Source of the DNA: Primulina eburnea
Taxonomy: Eukaryota; Streptophyta; Magnoliopsida; Lamiales; Gesneriaceae
DNA length: 64,000 bases
Direction of reading: 5' to 3'
Assembly (NCBI RefSeq): GCF_022965805.1
Contig: NC_133101.1
Location: 8,593,069 to 8,657,068 of the forward strand
The position numbers were made by a program, and so were the translations under genes. The notes below the pieces were generated by a model that was not told where the DNA came from, made no database searches, and saw only the letters and a program-made list of their open reading frames with translations. Below, piece by piece: positions 39,401 to 63,024 of this stretch; positions within the stretch are counted from its first letter, which is position 1, and every line of letters starts with the position of its first letter.

Positions 39401-40437
39401 GAATTACCCTTTTCTCCTGTGGATCCAGTCTCTGTCACAAACATCATACCCATGTAAAATATTACCACACAAACTTTCACAAAACCCAAAAAACACATGT
39501 ATAAACCAATAATGTGATACTGCTACAGAAAGAAGCATATGCAATTATGCATAATTACAGAACAATCCTAAGGAAAAAGGCCAAGTTTACCAGAAGAACC
39601 TGACGGCACGTTCTTGGAATCGGTCTTGGTTAATGTAATAGGTCGTGAAAATGAAAACAAATACATTAAGAATATAAAAATATGGGAAATTGTAAAAGGA
39701 AATTAAAGAAAGGCAACGAAAGAGTAACAATTACAAGTTTCTTTATACATGAAGAATAATCTTGACAGCATTTCAAACGTAAGAAAAGTATGCCAAAAAA
39801 AGCTGCGTGGCTCTCAAGCTGCTAAAAGTTCACAAAAATGGCATTTTTAACAAAGAAGTAATCAAATGGAAAATTCTGCTTCCACGAACGGTTCGAATTT
39901 TATTTCTATCCAAAAATAATCTCAAAGCTAAACAACACAAAAAGCGCAATCCCACCGACCATTGTTGTATTTCTTCAAGGTCAAAAAAGCGTTCTATTCG
40001 CCAAAAGATCACACTTTTTTAGACAACGTGAAGAAATCGACAGGTGGCGCAATGTTTTCTGTACTCGAATCTCTCACACGAAAGCAGCTTTCAAGGTTTA
40101 ATGAAAAAAACCGGACAAGAGAGAAAATTTTAAAATAAATAAACTTTAGAGCTTCTATAAATATTGTCTTATTTAAAAAATCGACAAACTCAAAACTTCC
40201 AAACATAAAATCAAAAACGAAAAACCCATTTGCGGACAGATTACATGCATGGAAAGAAGACACAAAACCCAGAAAGAAGTGCATACAGACCAGTAATTCA
40301 GGGTGCCGATACAATTTGCGTAGAAAAGACGAAAACACGGTCGCTTCCAATAACAAATCGAGATGCGAAGAATTACAGCGGAGAGAGACTGAAATCTTTT
40401 CAGTCTTTTTCTTCTCCGGATTAAATTAGAGGGTCTT
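39401..40437 (-). other. 5' leader region of spermine synthase, probably with a UTR intron
   Basis: A 3' splice-like TTTGTGACAG lies about 40 bases before the ATG. A leader-like exon sits at about 40300-40435 on minus. The 5' splice site is not certain. No coding ORF of interest. Confidence 0.4.
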
Positions 40438-40465
40438 GTGTCGAGATATTGCGTTAATGGGGGAA

Positions 40466-40477
40466 ATATATATATAG
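40466..40477 (-). promoter_or_regulatory. TATA box of spermine synthase
   Basis: CTATATATATAT on minus, about 30-35 bases upstream of the start of the pyrimidine-rich leader (about 40435). Placement fits a plant TATA promoter; the transcription start is not proven. Confidence 0.45.
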
Positions 40478-40556
40478 GAAAAAAGACATAGGGTTAATGG
40501 GGAAATATATAGAAAGGGAATTTCAAAATAATTCTTTTATTATTATTATTATCATG

Positions 40557-40734
40557 AGTAGGTCTCTTGTGAGACGGTCTTATGAATATTATCTGTCATA
40601 CGGGTCAACCCTACCGATATTCACAATAAAAAATAATGCTCTTAGCATAAAAAGTAATATTTTTCATAGATGACCCAAATAAGAGATTCGTCTCACAAAA
40701 TACGATCCGTGAAACCGTCTCACACAAGTTTTTA
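40557..40734 (+). repeat. 'GAGACGGTCTCAC' dispersed repeat, copy 2
   Basis: Full-length ~178-bp copy from TAGGTCTCTTGTGAGACGG to CCGTCTCACACAAGTTTTTA, directly upstream of the spermine synthase promoter. Confidence 0.85.
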
Positions 40735-40960
40735 CTTATTACCATTACGAATTTTTTAAAAATTATCCGTAACTTTAGACATTTATTTGATTAACGTGCT
40801 TTACATACTATTATGTTAATTCATATATTTATTTTGTAGAATATTGGTCGTGGATTTCGTCGTCAACCAAAAAAAAAATAAACAAACAAAACAAAGGACA
40901 AAATAAAATTTCGGAGATTTGGCCAAGTAAATGACTATAATATTTAATAGAATAGATGTG
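40735..40960. other. No gene seen
   Basis: AT-rich spacer between two repeat copies. Confidence 0.3.
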
Positions 40961-41105
40961 TTGTGAGATACTCTCACAAATTTTATTCGTTAAACGGATC
41001 GATATGATTTATATCCGAAGTTAAAAGTAATATTTTTTTACATACATAATAACAATTTTTATAGATCATATCTAAGATCGTATAGTAGATCTGTCTCATA
41101 CATTG
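40961..41105 (+). repeat. 'GAGACGGTCTCAC' dispersed repeat, copy 3, diverged
   Basis: TGTTGTGAGATACTCTCAC opens it; the interior (AAACGGATCGATATGATTTATATC) belongs to a diverged subfamily shared with the copies at 45108 and 63025. Confidence 0.5.
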
Positions 41106-41657
41106 AAATGTGTAATGATAATAGTGTAATTAATATATGTCTATTTGATATAACCTAGATTTAAAATTACTTGAATAATATTAAATAAATTAATGAGTTA
41201 CATCGAGTCAATCACTAATAACACGGGACTAAATCCTTAAATCTAGTTGGTGTTATATCTTATGTTCCAATTACTCACGATTTCCAACAAAATTGAAATA
41301 GTGTAATTAATATATGTCTCTTTGATTTAACCTACATTTACAATCACATTTCACAATAATAAAGATTGATTTTGCGAATAAAAATGAAAAAAATAAGTTT
41401 ATATTCGGATGGAATATTTTAGTTAGAAGAAGAAATTATATTTGAGAAATTTATTTAAAAAATTAATTTTAATATTTCCCGTCTTAGGAGTATTTAAAAT
41501 CCATCTCAAATGCTCAACTACCATTGTATTATTTTATATTTGGAATGAATGACTTTTAGATTTGAGGGAAAGATTTCAAAGACAACTACATTTTAGAGGA
41601 TTTTGAATTTATGTTTGGATTGATGAATTTGAAATTCATAAACTATCAAGAGAATGT
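41106..41657. other. No gene seen
   Basis: AT-rich. A short sequence (GTGTAATTAATATATGTCT...TTGATATAACC) occurs twice, near 41125 and 41301. Confidence 0.35.
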
Positions 41658-41810
41658 TTTTTGTGAGACGGTCTCACGAATGTTTATCTGTGAGACGTAT
41701 CAACTCTACCGATATTCACAATAAAAAGTAATATTTTTCATGGATGGCCCAAATAAGATATCTATCTCACAAAATACGACTCGTGAAACCATCTCACACA
41801 TGTTTTTGCC
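41658..41810 (+). repeat. 'GAGACGGTCTCAC' dispersed repeat, copy 4
   Basis: TTTTTTGTGAGACGGTCTCAC to CATCTCACACATGTTTTTGCC, about 153 bp with a short internal deletion relative to copy 2. Confidence 0.85.
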
Positions 41811-41893
41811 AATTGATAAAAGATAAATTCGAAATTCAGTCAACATAAATTAATTCAAGTTGCGTTTGGTTGGGAGAATTTTGAAGGTATTTA

Positions 41894-43427
41894 GGGGGGT
41901 GTATTCAACTTTGGAAATTTAATTACTTTTATTGACTTTTGTAGAGTTTAAAAGTCTAGAGGTATTGAACATAGACTTTTATAAACTCTATAAAAGTTTC
42001 GTGGTATCCAAATTAGATTTTTCTAGAGTCATGAAAAGTATAGTGGTATTCAAACTTGACTTTTTAAAAATCTATAAAAATCTATAGGTATCCAATATTT
42101 CCATAGATTTATAATGATTCTAATATAATTCTCTATGTATAACTCTTAAAACTCTATGTACAACTATAAAAACTCAAAAATTGTCTTCTACTCACCCTAA
42201 AGATTTTGGTAGACTTTTAATAGAATAAAAAACAACGTTTTCTCATTCTCACCCATATATTACTCTTTTTCACTCAAAAGACGGTGTTTTCTCCTCTCTA
42301 AAGACAAATCGAGAGTTTCTCCAAATTTCAAAGGTATGAATCTTTTCTTGAATCGTTATTGATTTGATAAAAAAATATATTATGATTTCTATATATTCAA
42401 ATCATGGTGAGTTGATGGATTTTCCACGAATCTGAGAGAAAAAAAGATGGCGCCATTTGAAAGAACACTTGAAAATGTATCACCCCATCTGTATACTAGA
42501 ACGACAAAGATTGGAAAAGATATGAGAAGCTTTTTGGTCGTTGGTATACTAATTTCTTGGAGGGAAATAACGTCGGGGCCACTGGACCTGGTTTTCTCTC
42601 TTCTCAATAATTCTTAACGATTGTTATTACGAATGGAAAAATAAAATGGGATTCATATATTATAGTTCGTCTTATGTTAGGATATTTTATATTTCAAATA
42701 ATTATGTGAAATTTTGATATTAACAATTTTTATGTCATATCACTTGATAGTAACAATTTTTATGTCCTATCAGTTTTTGAATGATAGTAACAATTTTTAT
42801 GTCCTATATTTCAATCTTAGCGGATGATTTCACAAGGTATGTTTTTTGTTCTATATGTTATACATCTAAAAATTTTGTAATTTTTCAAGATTATACATGT
42901 TATTCATTAGTTATTTGATTCTACAAATAATGTTCGATAGGTAAATTTTTTTAGTGGATTGTAGATATGCAAATCGACGTCAATTCTTAGCTCTTTTTAG
43001 AGGTGTTCGTTATCATCTCCAAGAATTCACTGGCCAAGGTCGTCACCCTGAAGATGCAAAAGAGTTGTTCAATATTCGTCATGCCTCTTTGAGAAACGTC
43101 ATTGAAAGGATATTCGGTATATTTAAATCGCGGTTCAAAATATTCAAAACTGGTCCTCCATTTCCATATACAACACAGGCGGAGCTTGTATTGGCTTGTG
43201 TCGGATTGCACAATTTTCTTCGAAAAGAGTGTCTGTCTGATGAATTTCCAGTTGAACCAGAGAATGAAGTTCCACAACCTTCATCAGAACAAGTTTACGA
43301 GGATAACAACTTTGATCAAATATTTGGCACTGAAGAACAACAACGAGCAAATGCAAATGCATGGAGAGATACTATAGCAAACAGAATGTGGAGTGACGTT
43401 GATCATATTCACAATAACGAACCTTAG
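41894..43427 (+). mobile_element. PIF/Harbinger element, truncated at the right
   Basis: The left end GGGGGGTGTATTCAACTTTGG follows TTA (41891-41893), the usual PIF/Harbinger target. The next ~350 bases show the repeated 'TCTATAAAAGT...GGTATCCAA' pattern of subterminal regions in this superfamily. A transposase remnant follows. No matching right terminus with TAA was found between 43430 and 45100. Confidence 0.7.
42954..43427 (+). pseudogene. Harbinger transposase, C-terminal part
   Basis: About 157 residues of a DDE nuclease of the HARBI1/PIF type. The visible protein starts in the VD-x-x-YANRR motif (the second catalytic Asp; here DCRYANRRQFLA, preceded by a possible splice acceptor TTTTTTTAG), continues RGVRYHLQEF and HASLRNVIERIFG (the last catalytic Glu), and ends in the usual acidic tail. 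The whole N-terminal half with the helix-turn-helix and first catalytic Asp is absent; about 700 bases upstream lack homology. It cannot transpose by itself. Confidence 0.85.
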
Positions 43428-45107
43428 ATTTTTTCATAAAAAACTGCCTAAAATTTATCAAATTTCATAATGTTTTGATTAGCTATTTATCTATATTGAT
43501 TAAATTTATTTATATATGCTTATAAATTAAAATTTTATTGATTAAATTTATTTATATATACATTTCACATCATTTCGGATATCGGAAATCCCCCACAAAT
43601 CCAAATATCAACCTCAAGCAAACAATCAAATTAATTTAAAATTCATGATTTCAAATACTTCTATCTAAATGTATTTTAAAGGGTTTTGACTTCTATTATT
43701 AATTTTTAAAAACTGTGCATTGATTTTGGCGGAATGAGGTATCATCAATACTAGTCACCGAGACACACACGTTATGTATGCATTACGCAGATAATAAATA
43801 TTCAAACATAATATTTTATACAATAACAATACCAAACTCTTTCAAAATCTTCTCTAATTTATTAATTTAATTTTGAGACAAACATAAGCTTTTTCATCCA
43901 CAATAAGACATGTATTCTCGATTTCCGATTTTTTTTTTTTAAAAAAATGAAAATGTGTGGACATTTCTCATGAGAAGTTACATTTAAATAAACAAAAGAT
44001 GTATATTTTGAAGTAAATAAAATATCGAAACATAACATCATAATTGTTTTTTATAGAGAACTCGAGTTAAATTAAAATAGTAAGATAATTTGTATATATT
44101 TTATATCAAGCACAAAATATAACAATTAAGTAAATATGTATACCTTAACACAAACAATTTAAAATTGAAAAAGTAGAATTGTAAATGATAATAAGATATT
44201 TTGGTAGAGTATGAATATTCGATTCTCCTACCAATATTGAGACGATGATATAAATTGAACACACGATGAGACGAAGATAAAGATGAAGCGACCTACCCCG
44301 AATCGGACCAATGATCGTCCTCCGTCGTTGTCTTTGAAGTACATATCTGGTTAGTATCTCATTCTACATGTCAACTTTTTCAAAAGGAGACGTTACGGGA
44401 AAATGAATTTTACACGAGGTATATATGCATTCATATAATAATATATAAATATTAAGATACAAATTAATTTAATTATTGGAAATGAAATCAATGAGATATA
44501 TAGATTGGTATTTTGAAATAAAGTGGGATAAAAATTAATTTAAAAAACTGAGAATTAAAATTTAGTATTTAATAAAATGAGATTTGCAAAGCGGTTGGAA
44601 AAAATAAAAGAAGAAGTTCAGAAGTGAAGTGGGAAATGACTTGCAAATTCGACTTGGATTTGTGGACTAACAAGTGGGTTAGTGAGATTTTCGAATTTGA
44701 TTCGGGTTTGTGAATTTCTAAAGTTACGGAAATTACTTTTATGTTTTTCTTGTTAAATATAATGGTGTTTTATTATTAGAGAAGACAATTAAGGCTCGTC
44801 ACTTAATTGATCGGAAATGGATCATGTGTTATGCACGACGCTGCCGTTGAATCGGTTGAACCTTGTGTGAGATCCACATGATCTAATCCTACCTCCGACT
44901 TAGCATCAACGTTGTTCTATCACGACATATTTTTTAAGTTTTTCTTTTTGTGCTTTCACTAGTTTTCAACAATATAATTTTTATCCAAACAAAAATAATA
45001 ATAAAAAGAATTTATTATGTCATTATTAATTAGAAAACAACGTTGCACCCACACACAGAAAATTAAACAAAAGTAGTTGTTGTGTCACCTCGAGTTTATA
45101 TACTTTC
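43428..45107. other. No gene seen
   Basis: AT-rich intergenic DNA. No ORF or repeat end could be supported. Confidence 0.35.
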
Positions 45108-45285
45108 GAGTAGGTTTTTAAGAGATTGTCTCGTGAATTTATATTTATAAAACGGATTGACATGATATATATCTATCATTAAATATAATATTGTTCACAT
45201 AAAAAAAAATTATTAGTTAGGTTCGGTTGAAGATATGTCTCATAAAATTGACCTGTAATATGATTTCACAAGAATTTTCATTTTT
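45108..45285 (+). repeat. 'GAGACGGTCTCAC' dispersed repeat, copy 5, diverged
   Basis: GAGTAGGTTTTTAAGAGATTGTCTCG to TGATTTCACAAGAATTTTC; the interior differs from the main family but keeps the terminal layout. Confidence 0.45.
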
Positions 45286-45464
45286 TTGAAAACATATTTT
45301 TAGCTGACTTTTTTAATATTATATTCATTAATTTATTGATATCTGAAATTTTATCATATGGGATAATTTATGCCTATATTTTAATTGGTTAGTAGATAGG
45401 ATTCGATTATTTTAATAATACAATCTGATCAAATCTTAGTTATGATTTTATGTACTGATTATCA

Positions 45465-47727
45465 TGTTGGTGTATCGTGTTCTCGCACTCAAGACGCAGC
45501 GGAAATTTAAAATTTTTGTTTTTGGACGTCGTGTGTTTAGAAACATTCATAGGGCGTTTAGAATTATACTTTTGCATTCTAAACGCTGGACTCCAAACTA
45601 TTCCGAATATTACGTGGAGATAGCTCTTCTTATAAATCCCTACGAACGGCTCTTCAACCTGATCGCTTAATTGGGTCCACGATCGAAGATTGTTTTCTTT
45701 GTTTGGTTTGCATTAGAAAATCCAAACTATTTGTGTGTTGAGAATGTAATCACCAAATTCACAAAATCTGGAGACGATGCGTTGCGGTGTGGAAGAGCAC
45801 TTGATGGCAGAAAAATTCCCTTGAAAATTTTCAAGATGGCCATGGTTGTTTGGTGGAATTGGGAAGGATTTTGTTTTATTTTGTGCAAGAGAACAACAAC
45901 CTTGCATTAAGCCTCTTATGGTGTATATATAGAGTGAGACCCATAATCTAATTTGGATTCCTTCTCTCACAACTCTAATAATTTCATTATATTTAAACTT
46001 CCATATAATTAATATATAATGTATTTATTAACATTTAATAATACATGATATAATAATATCATATACTCATATTTTATATCACTATATAAAATATATATGT
46101 ACATTAATTAAATTAAATAACAATTAATTAATTTATAAATTAACTCCTGGGTTAATTTAATTCTAGACTCTTCTAGAACATATATGAGAATTTGTGCATG
46201 TTAGCGGTTAGCATTACTAGCATAATCATTTAATTAGTAAATTCTAAATTCACAAAAAATGATTTCGAATTCATTATAACACTGATCGATGATCCGAGAG
46301 CGCCGATGTACCAAGGATACAAATTTTGTTCATATAATAAAAATCGAAATTTTTGAAAATCAAATTTTTTTTTACAAAATTTGGAACTTACCATATATGA
46401 CAGTTACTATATTTGGCAGCTGCCAGTTAGTTTTAGTGAACTCTTCCACAAAATAGGCAGTTTCACTCTCCTTCTTTATTAACAATCATGTTAACTTCCA
46501 TTTATTTCATTCTATAGAATCAGCTCATAAACTACTTTATAAGATTCATGTTTGATCTCAATCAAACTATAGTCGTCAAATTCCAACTTTCTCTTTGAAA
46601 TTTGACTATTTCCAGAGGAACACAGAATTCGATACTTGTGTAACCCTCAATGGTTCATAGATACAGCTAGTTGTGGGTTCACATATTCATGTGATTCAGA
46701 ATAAAATTTATTTTTATTCGGGTTTATCCCAGTTAGTCTAATTCTTTTCAGCAACACCTTGATCAAGAATGTCAGAACTCATTTCTGATTGCACCCATCA
46801 GATCATTGTAAGAGTGTCTAGTAGCATCGCCTCATTATCCCCTAGGTATCATTGATAGTGCTTGCAAGAATCTTTAGTCGTGGTTAGAGTACAGTACGGT
46901 CTCTTCAACACATATATCTCAATCGAATCTGCAACCATTGGTATATCGAGAGTTGCATATAAATTCGATAACGATGCGATTTACCTTTGAGTACTAATGG
47001 TGTCATGGTATGTGCAACTAAAAACGCATTTTCCCAAAGCATATTTCTTGTTCTGGCCAGAGACTCCTTGCACTATTAACTCATCAGATCACATAGGATA
47101 TCTTCACCCGTAGACAAACGGTGAATCTCCGACTAAAATGTATTTGCTATACGTATTTCGAAACTATACCCAACCTCGCCACCTGATAACCCTCGATAGA
47201 GTCGGTAAACAGATCAAAGTGCATGCTAGTACGTATAACCCCTACATTGTCTCGGGTCAAAGGACTAATTGTGTACAACCATAACTGCGGATTAGTTCAC
47301 TCGATAAGTGGGAACCACTTGGATAGTCCGAGGGAGAGTTGTTTAGTGCATCATCATATGATCACACATCTGTGTGAAAAGACATCTTCATGCCCTTGCC
47401 AATGAAACATGACGTTTACATCTCAAATACTAGTCTCAAACTCGAGCGACTTTTATCCTTGTTTTAGGCGACTGATTCGACTAGGAACCTGTTTAAAATA
47501 TACAGTACAATTCCTAACAAGTTCCATGATCTTACGTTGCGACGTATACCTCATGATACCTATTGTATGTTCAAGGACTTTATCTATGCATCTTGCATGA
47601 GTATACAGATAAAGCATGATGTCATAATCGAATTAAATCGTAAAATATTATTAAAATAAAGATTATTTTACATTAGAGTCAATAAAGCTCGAGTCACAAG
47701 TTGATTTGCCGGACACCTGCTCTAACA
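45465..47727 (-). mobile_element. Long solo LTR, copia-like appearance
   Basis: A 2263-bp unit, TGTTGGTGTATCG...CTGCTCTAACA on plus; on minus it starts TGTTAGAGCAGGTGTCC, an LTR start well known in plant retrotransposons. Flanks TATCA (45460-45464) and TATAA (47728-47732) match 4/5. Several short ORFs inside (45464-45910, 47223-47600) are LTR sequence, not genes. No gag-pol and no partner LTR are present. Confidence 0.75.
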
Positions 47728-47732
47728 TATAA

Positions 47733-48775
47733 ATCACACGTCAAACAAATAATTAGTTATTTATCTAATGTCAATCGAATCCTTGAATATTAAATTACAA
47801 TATTATCATTCATATCTTTATTTTATTTATAATTATTAAAAACGATAAAATAGTAAATTTTCATCATGTTAGATAAAATCGAAGATAATATAATTGACGT
47901 TTAAATCCAGATCTGTTTTCACATAATTTAAATGTTGTGTCATCTTATTTTCACTTCCACATGTGTTTGTACTTACCAAGTCTTTGACTAGGGAATGAGA
48001 GAATTCCCTACTGCAAACAGGCCAGGCGGGACGGGCTTCCTAAAAAGCCGGCTCAGGCCAGGGTCAGCATAGCAGAATGAAGGGAACGGCCCTAATATTG
48101 TGTTGGCAAAGCCAACTTCTTGGGTTTCGGGCGGGGAAAAGCAGACGTGGAGACTCGGGTCGGGCGCAACGTAATTAAAAGAGGGGAAAAGCAGACGTGG
48201 AGACTCGGGTCGGGCGCAACGTAATTAAAATAGTCATTCCATTAGGGTGAGACAGGATGGGCCGGCACAGGCGATCTGGTGTCTGAGCCGGTTGGTCAGA
48301 CGGCGACTACTTCTTAGATTATTATTATTAGCTAACCACGGAATGGGATGTAATAGTTGCATGGCCTATATATATCTGATGGTGGTTTTGAAAAGTCAAC
48401 ACTTCGGCAACATGTTTGCATCTAGCACGTCGTACAAAAAGTTCAAAAAAGTTGCCGTTTATAGATATTTATCTAATATAAATGTTTAATCAACATTTGA
48501 GAGGGAAAAGAAATCGCAAGAGTAAATTAAAATCTCGAAATATATTTATTTCTAACTGACACTGAACAAACAAAAACTGTACATTGAATTCTGGCAAAGA
48601 AAGCACAAGAACACCCATTTTGTTACAACTTATGAACACAAAGGGATAGAAAAGAACAAAGAGCTATCAGAATCTCCTAATATGCCTAAGTCCCACTTTC
48701 AAGAAACAACCTTCCGACCATTAAATTTAATAGGTTCCGAATTTAGAACCATATTCCATCGTCAATATAACAAAA
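47733..48775. other. Intergenic, with 3'UTR of glutamate synthase at its right end
   Basis: Contains a GC-rich island at 48000-48300 with a tandem duplication. The downstream UTR of the glutamate synthase gene probably extends left to about 48540, where the minus strand reads AATAAA-like (AGAAATAAATA, about 48542-48552). Confidence 0.45.
48133..48230. repeat. Perfect 48-bp tandem duplication
   Basis: The 48-base unit starting GGGGAAAAGCAGACGTGGAG (48133-48180) is repeated without change at 48183-48230, a 50-bp period. The units are GC-rich amid AT-rich DNA. Confidence 0.95.
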
Positions 48776-59735
<10,960 letters not shown>

Positions 59736-60140
59736 TTTCCACCGAACCGAGAAAACGGCGCCTTGCACACTTATCCCAACACACGGACCGACGACAGCCA
59801 ACCGATCAGATCTACCGGATTCCACCAATTCTAAAGCAAACCCAATTGAAAGAAACGAACAAACAAATCTTGAAAAGCGAAAAGGGGGTAGCTTATAAAC
59901 AAGAAACTCTCTGTAAGGTAGGTGGGGTGACTACTTCTAAGCAGTATCCTTGTTATCTACGGCGGCGAAGTGTTCGAGATTAAGAGAAGAGCCACCAAGA
60001 AAAATATAAAAAAGCGCAATATTCGGGGGGCAGGAACGAAACAAGAAATCGATAGGCCTCACAGAAGCAGGATAACAGAAAAATAACTGAGCTTGAATCG
60101 CTTCGGCTTGCAGAGGTGAAACGCGAAGCCTGAGGTGGTA

Positions 60141-60150
60141 GATTTATAGA
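60141..60150 (-). promoter_or_regulatory. TATA box of glutamate synthase
   Basis: TCTATAAATC on minus, 406 bases upstream of the chosen start codon. This leaves a leader of roughly 375 nt that may contain a small intron (a CTTTTCAAG-like acceptor at about 59873). Confidence 0.55.
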
Positions 60151-60576
60151 GAAAGAAAATGTGATTAACATGAGGAATCTAGTAATATAATGCTGTCTCG
60201 TGGGGCCCTTCCACTCGTTCTTATTATATTATTATTATAATTTTTGTTTTCTAGATTTATTTAATTTAATCTAAATTAAATTTCCACCTTATTCTATTGG
60301 CAGATTTTCACAAGTATTTAAATCGATTTAGATGAAGTTTCAAAAAAGAAAATAGACTGTCGATGGTTTGTACTTTATCTGATGTAAATATCTAAAGTTT
60401 AATACAAAATCTCAAGAGACGTTCACCGGATAAAATATAGATAATTTTTGAACTTTTTTGTAAAAGATATAGAAGATATATCAATTTGAGTAAATAACAA
60501 TAAATTTTCTAACAAACAAATATTATCAACACTTATCTTATTATCCTAAATTTTCTACTAACCATTTTTGTTAAGG
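60151..60576. other. Upstream region of glutamate synthase, no gene
   Basis: AT-rich promoter-proximal DNA. No ORF or clear motif beyond the TATA box. Confidence 0.4.
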
Positions 60577-60732
60577 TAAAAATTTGTGTGAGACGGTCTC
60601 AAGGGTCGTATTTGTGAGACGGATCTCTTATTTAGGTCATCAATGAAAAAATATTATTTTTTATGCTGAAAGTATTACTTTTTATTGTGAATATGGTTAG
60701 GGTTGAACCGTCTTTAACATGAGACTCACTCT
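60577..60732 (-). repeat. 'GAGACGGTCTCAC' dispersed repeat, copy 6
   Basis: AAAAATTTGTGTGAGACGGTCTC to CATGAGACTCACTC; opposite orientation to copy 7, which begins about 25 bases later. Confidence 0.85.
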
Positions 60733-60754
60733 TTTGTTAATATGTTTATCTCAA

Positions 60755-60936
60755 TGAGTAGGTCTCTTGTGAGACGTTGTCACGAATATTTATCTGTGAG
60801 ACAGGTCAATCCTACTCATATTTATAATAAAAAGTAATATTCTCAGTATAAAAAATAATATTTTTCATGGATGACTCAAATAATATATATGTCTTACAAA
60901 ATATGACCCACAAGACCGTCTTGCACAAGTTTTTCA
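60755..60936 (+). repeat. 'GAGACGGTCTCAC' dispersed repeat, copy 7
   Basis: GAGTAGGTCTCTTGTGAGACG to ACCGTCTTGCACAAGTTTTTC. With copy 6 it forms a ~360-bp inverted pair. Confidence 0.85.
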
Positions 60937-61957
60937 CATATCCCAATTTCTTGACTCGATGATATTATTTTTTCGGTAGGTTCCAACTCCTCAAACTTCT
61001 TCATGAAAATATAAAAAAATTTAATATGTTTTATTTATCATAAAATAAATTTCCCGGAAAATGGTTGATTTATAGAAAGAAAGTGTGGTGATAACACGTG
61101 CGAGTGTGGGCTATGCGGCACGCGACAACCGCTCATGGGTGAATCCGTTGGCTGTTGTATTAAACTTGTCAGGTTTAGGTTTGGTGGGGACAGCCCTCAT
61201 CAGGCCTTATTATGGAATTGATTATTTTTAGAAAGTGTTGTTTTTTAATAGTTTATAAACAAATAATGTAGATGAAATATGTTTAGCATGATTTAAATTT
61301 AAAATTATCAAAACCGATATTACTCAAATTCATTTTTCATCGAAGTGTTGACGTGGTGATATCTTACAAACCATCAATTTTCGACATCACATCAATAACA
61401 TTTGGTGACACGATCATGTCACAACGCTGACAAAATTTAAATTAAAAAAAATTCAATTTAGAGAATAGTAACACCGATAACATAAAAAATAATAATAATT
61501 TGTTGTGAAACTTCGTTTTTACTCGTAAAAGATGCACACACGTTATATGTGTTACTATTATTTTTAATTTGATCAAATAATATTAAATAATTAAGACGAA
61601 TTTATTTTCAATTTAGAAAAGTTGTTTGATTTAAAAGAGAAGTTTTGTTTAGATTTTTTATATGTAAAATATGAAGTGACTTGAGGAGATTTTCAGTAGG
61701 ATGAGAAGAGTAATTATAGAATTAAATATTTTGATATCATTTGGTTACTCTCAGAGTCTCACACTTAATAATATATCATACATATATTGTTAACTTATTC
61801 TATTCCCTCCTTGGACACATTCTTACCTTTGATTGATTCCTTTTATATTTGAAGTCAAAAATATTTTATTTTATCATAAAAACAAATATTTCTTTTGGAG
61901 AAGATGGCAAAATGCTTCTGATTGTGAAATGATTTTATGTATATGTTTTAAAAAAAA
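60937..61957. other. No gene seen
   Basis: Mostly AT-rich. A less AT-rich patch at 61080-61215 has no protein-like frame. Confidence 0.35.
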
Positions 61958-62140
61958 TTGGCAAAAACTTGTGTGAGACGGTCTCACGGGTCATATTCGT
62001 GAGACGGATCTCTTATTTGGGTCATCCATGAAAAAGTATTACTTTTTATGCTAAGAGTATTACTTTTTATTGTGAATATGGGTAGAGTTGACCCGTCTCA
62101 CGGATTATGATCCGTGAGACGGTCTCACATGAGACTCACT
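61958..62140 (-). repeat. 'GAGACGGTCTCAC' dispersed repeat, copy 8
   Basis: The best-preserved copy: TTGGCAAAAACTTGTGTGAG to GGTCTCACATGAGACTCACT. Both ends and two interior sites carry GTGAGACGG-type words. Confidence 0.9.
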
Positions 62141-62553
62141 CAAAAAAATTAATATCAAATATTCTATTTTGCTAGCTATTTACAATCCATCGTAATTAAA
62201 TCAATCACCTCAAACATTTATCATATCAATTAAAATAAAATGAAATAAGTCCTAATTTTAAATTCAATTATTATTCACCTTATCTTCTTTCCATGATCCT
62301 CTTATCTAAAAAAAATACTAACAAATTAATTATATTCTTTTTTGTCGTTTCCTCAAAAATTATTTCCTTATCTTAATTTTATTATTTTAAATATTTATTT
62401 TATAAATTAAATTACACCTAATTTCTGGTATAAATTAAATTACGCAGCAATTGACAAAAATTAAAATTTGTCTAACTACTTGATAATTTCAACTAAAAAC
62501 ACATCGTGGCCATGTGAGCCTCGTGATAATTAATGAAAATAATTTGAATATAT
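62141..62553. other. No gene seen
   Basis: AT-rich spacer between repeat copies. Confidence 0.35.
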
Positions 62554-62736
62554 CTTTTGTGAGACGGTCTCATCAATCTTTATCTGTGAGACGAATCAAC
62601 CCTACTAATATTCACAATAAAAAATAATACTCTTAACATAAAAAATAATATTTTTTTTCATGGATGACCCAAATAATATATATGCATGTCTCACAAAATA
62701 CAACCCGTGAAAGTGTTTCACACAAGTTTTTGCCAA
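62554..62736 (+). repeat. 'GAGACGGTCTCAC' dispersed repeat, copy 9
   Basis: CTTTTGTGAGACGGTCTCATC to GTTTCACACAAGTTTTTGCC, opposite orientation to copy 8. Confidence 0.88.
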
Positions 62737-63024
62737 AGAATTTAACTAATAAACATTGTAAAGAATATTAGTTTTTGCCCAAAAAATGAAAAAAAAAAAT
62801 AATTAATCATACGATGGAGTAGTTTGAGTTGACATGCAACATGTGACGAATAGGATGACGAAATTGGTAGATTGAATTTAGCCAACAATTTGATTAATTA
62901 ATCAATCTTATTGAATAGAGACTATGCGGCCAATTGTAACAGCTGATGGTTATATGCAGCTAACAGCAACAGCCAACAGTTTACTCAAAATCTTATCATT
63001 TTCTAATTTCTTGATTTTGTGTTT

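Noticed and set aside
45464..47600. Small ORFs between 45.4 and 47.6 kb
   Set aside because: They lie entirely inside a solo LTR with TG...CA ends and flanking duplication; no coding signal.
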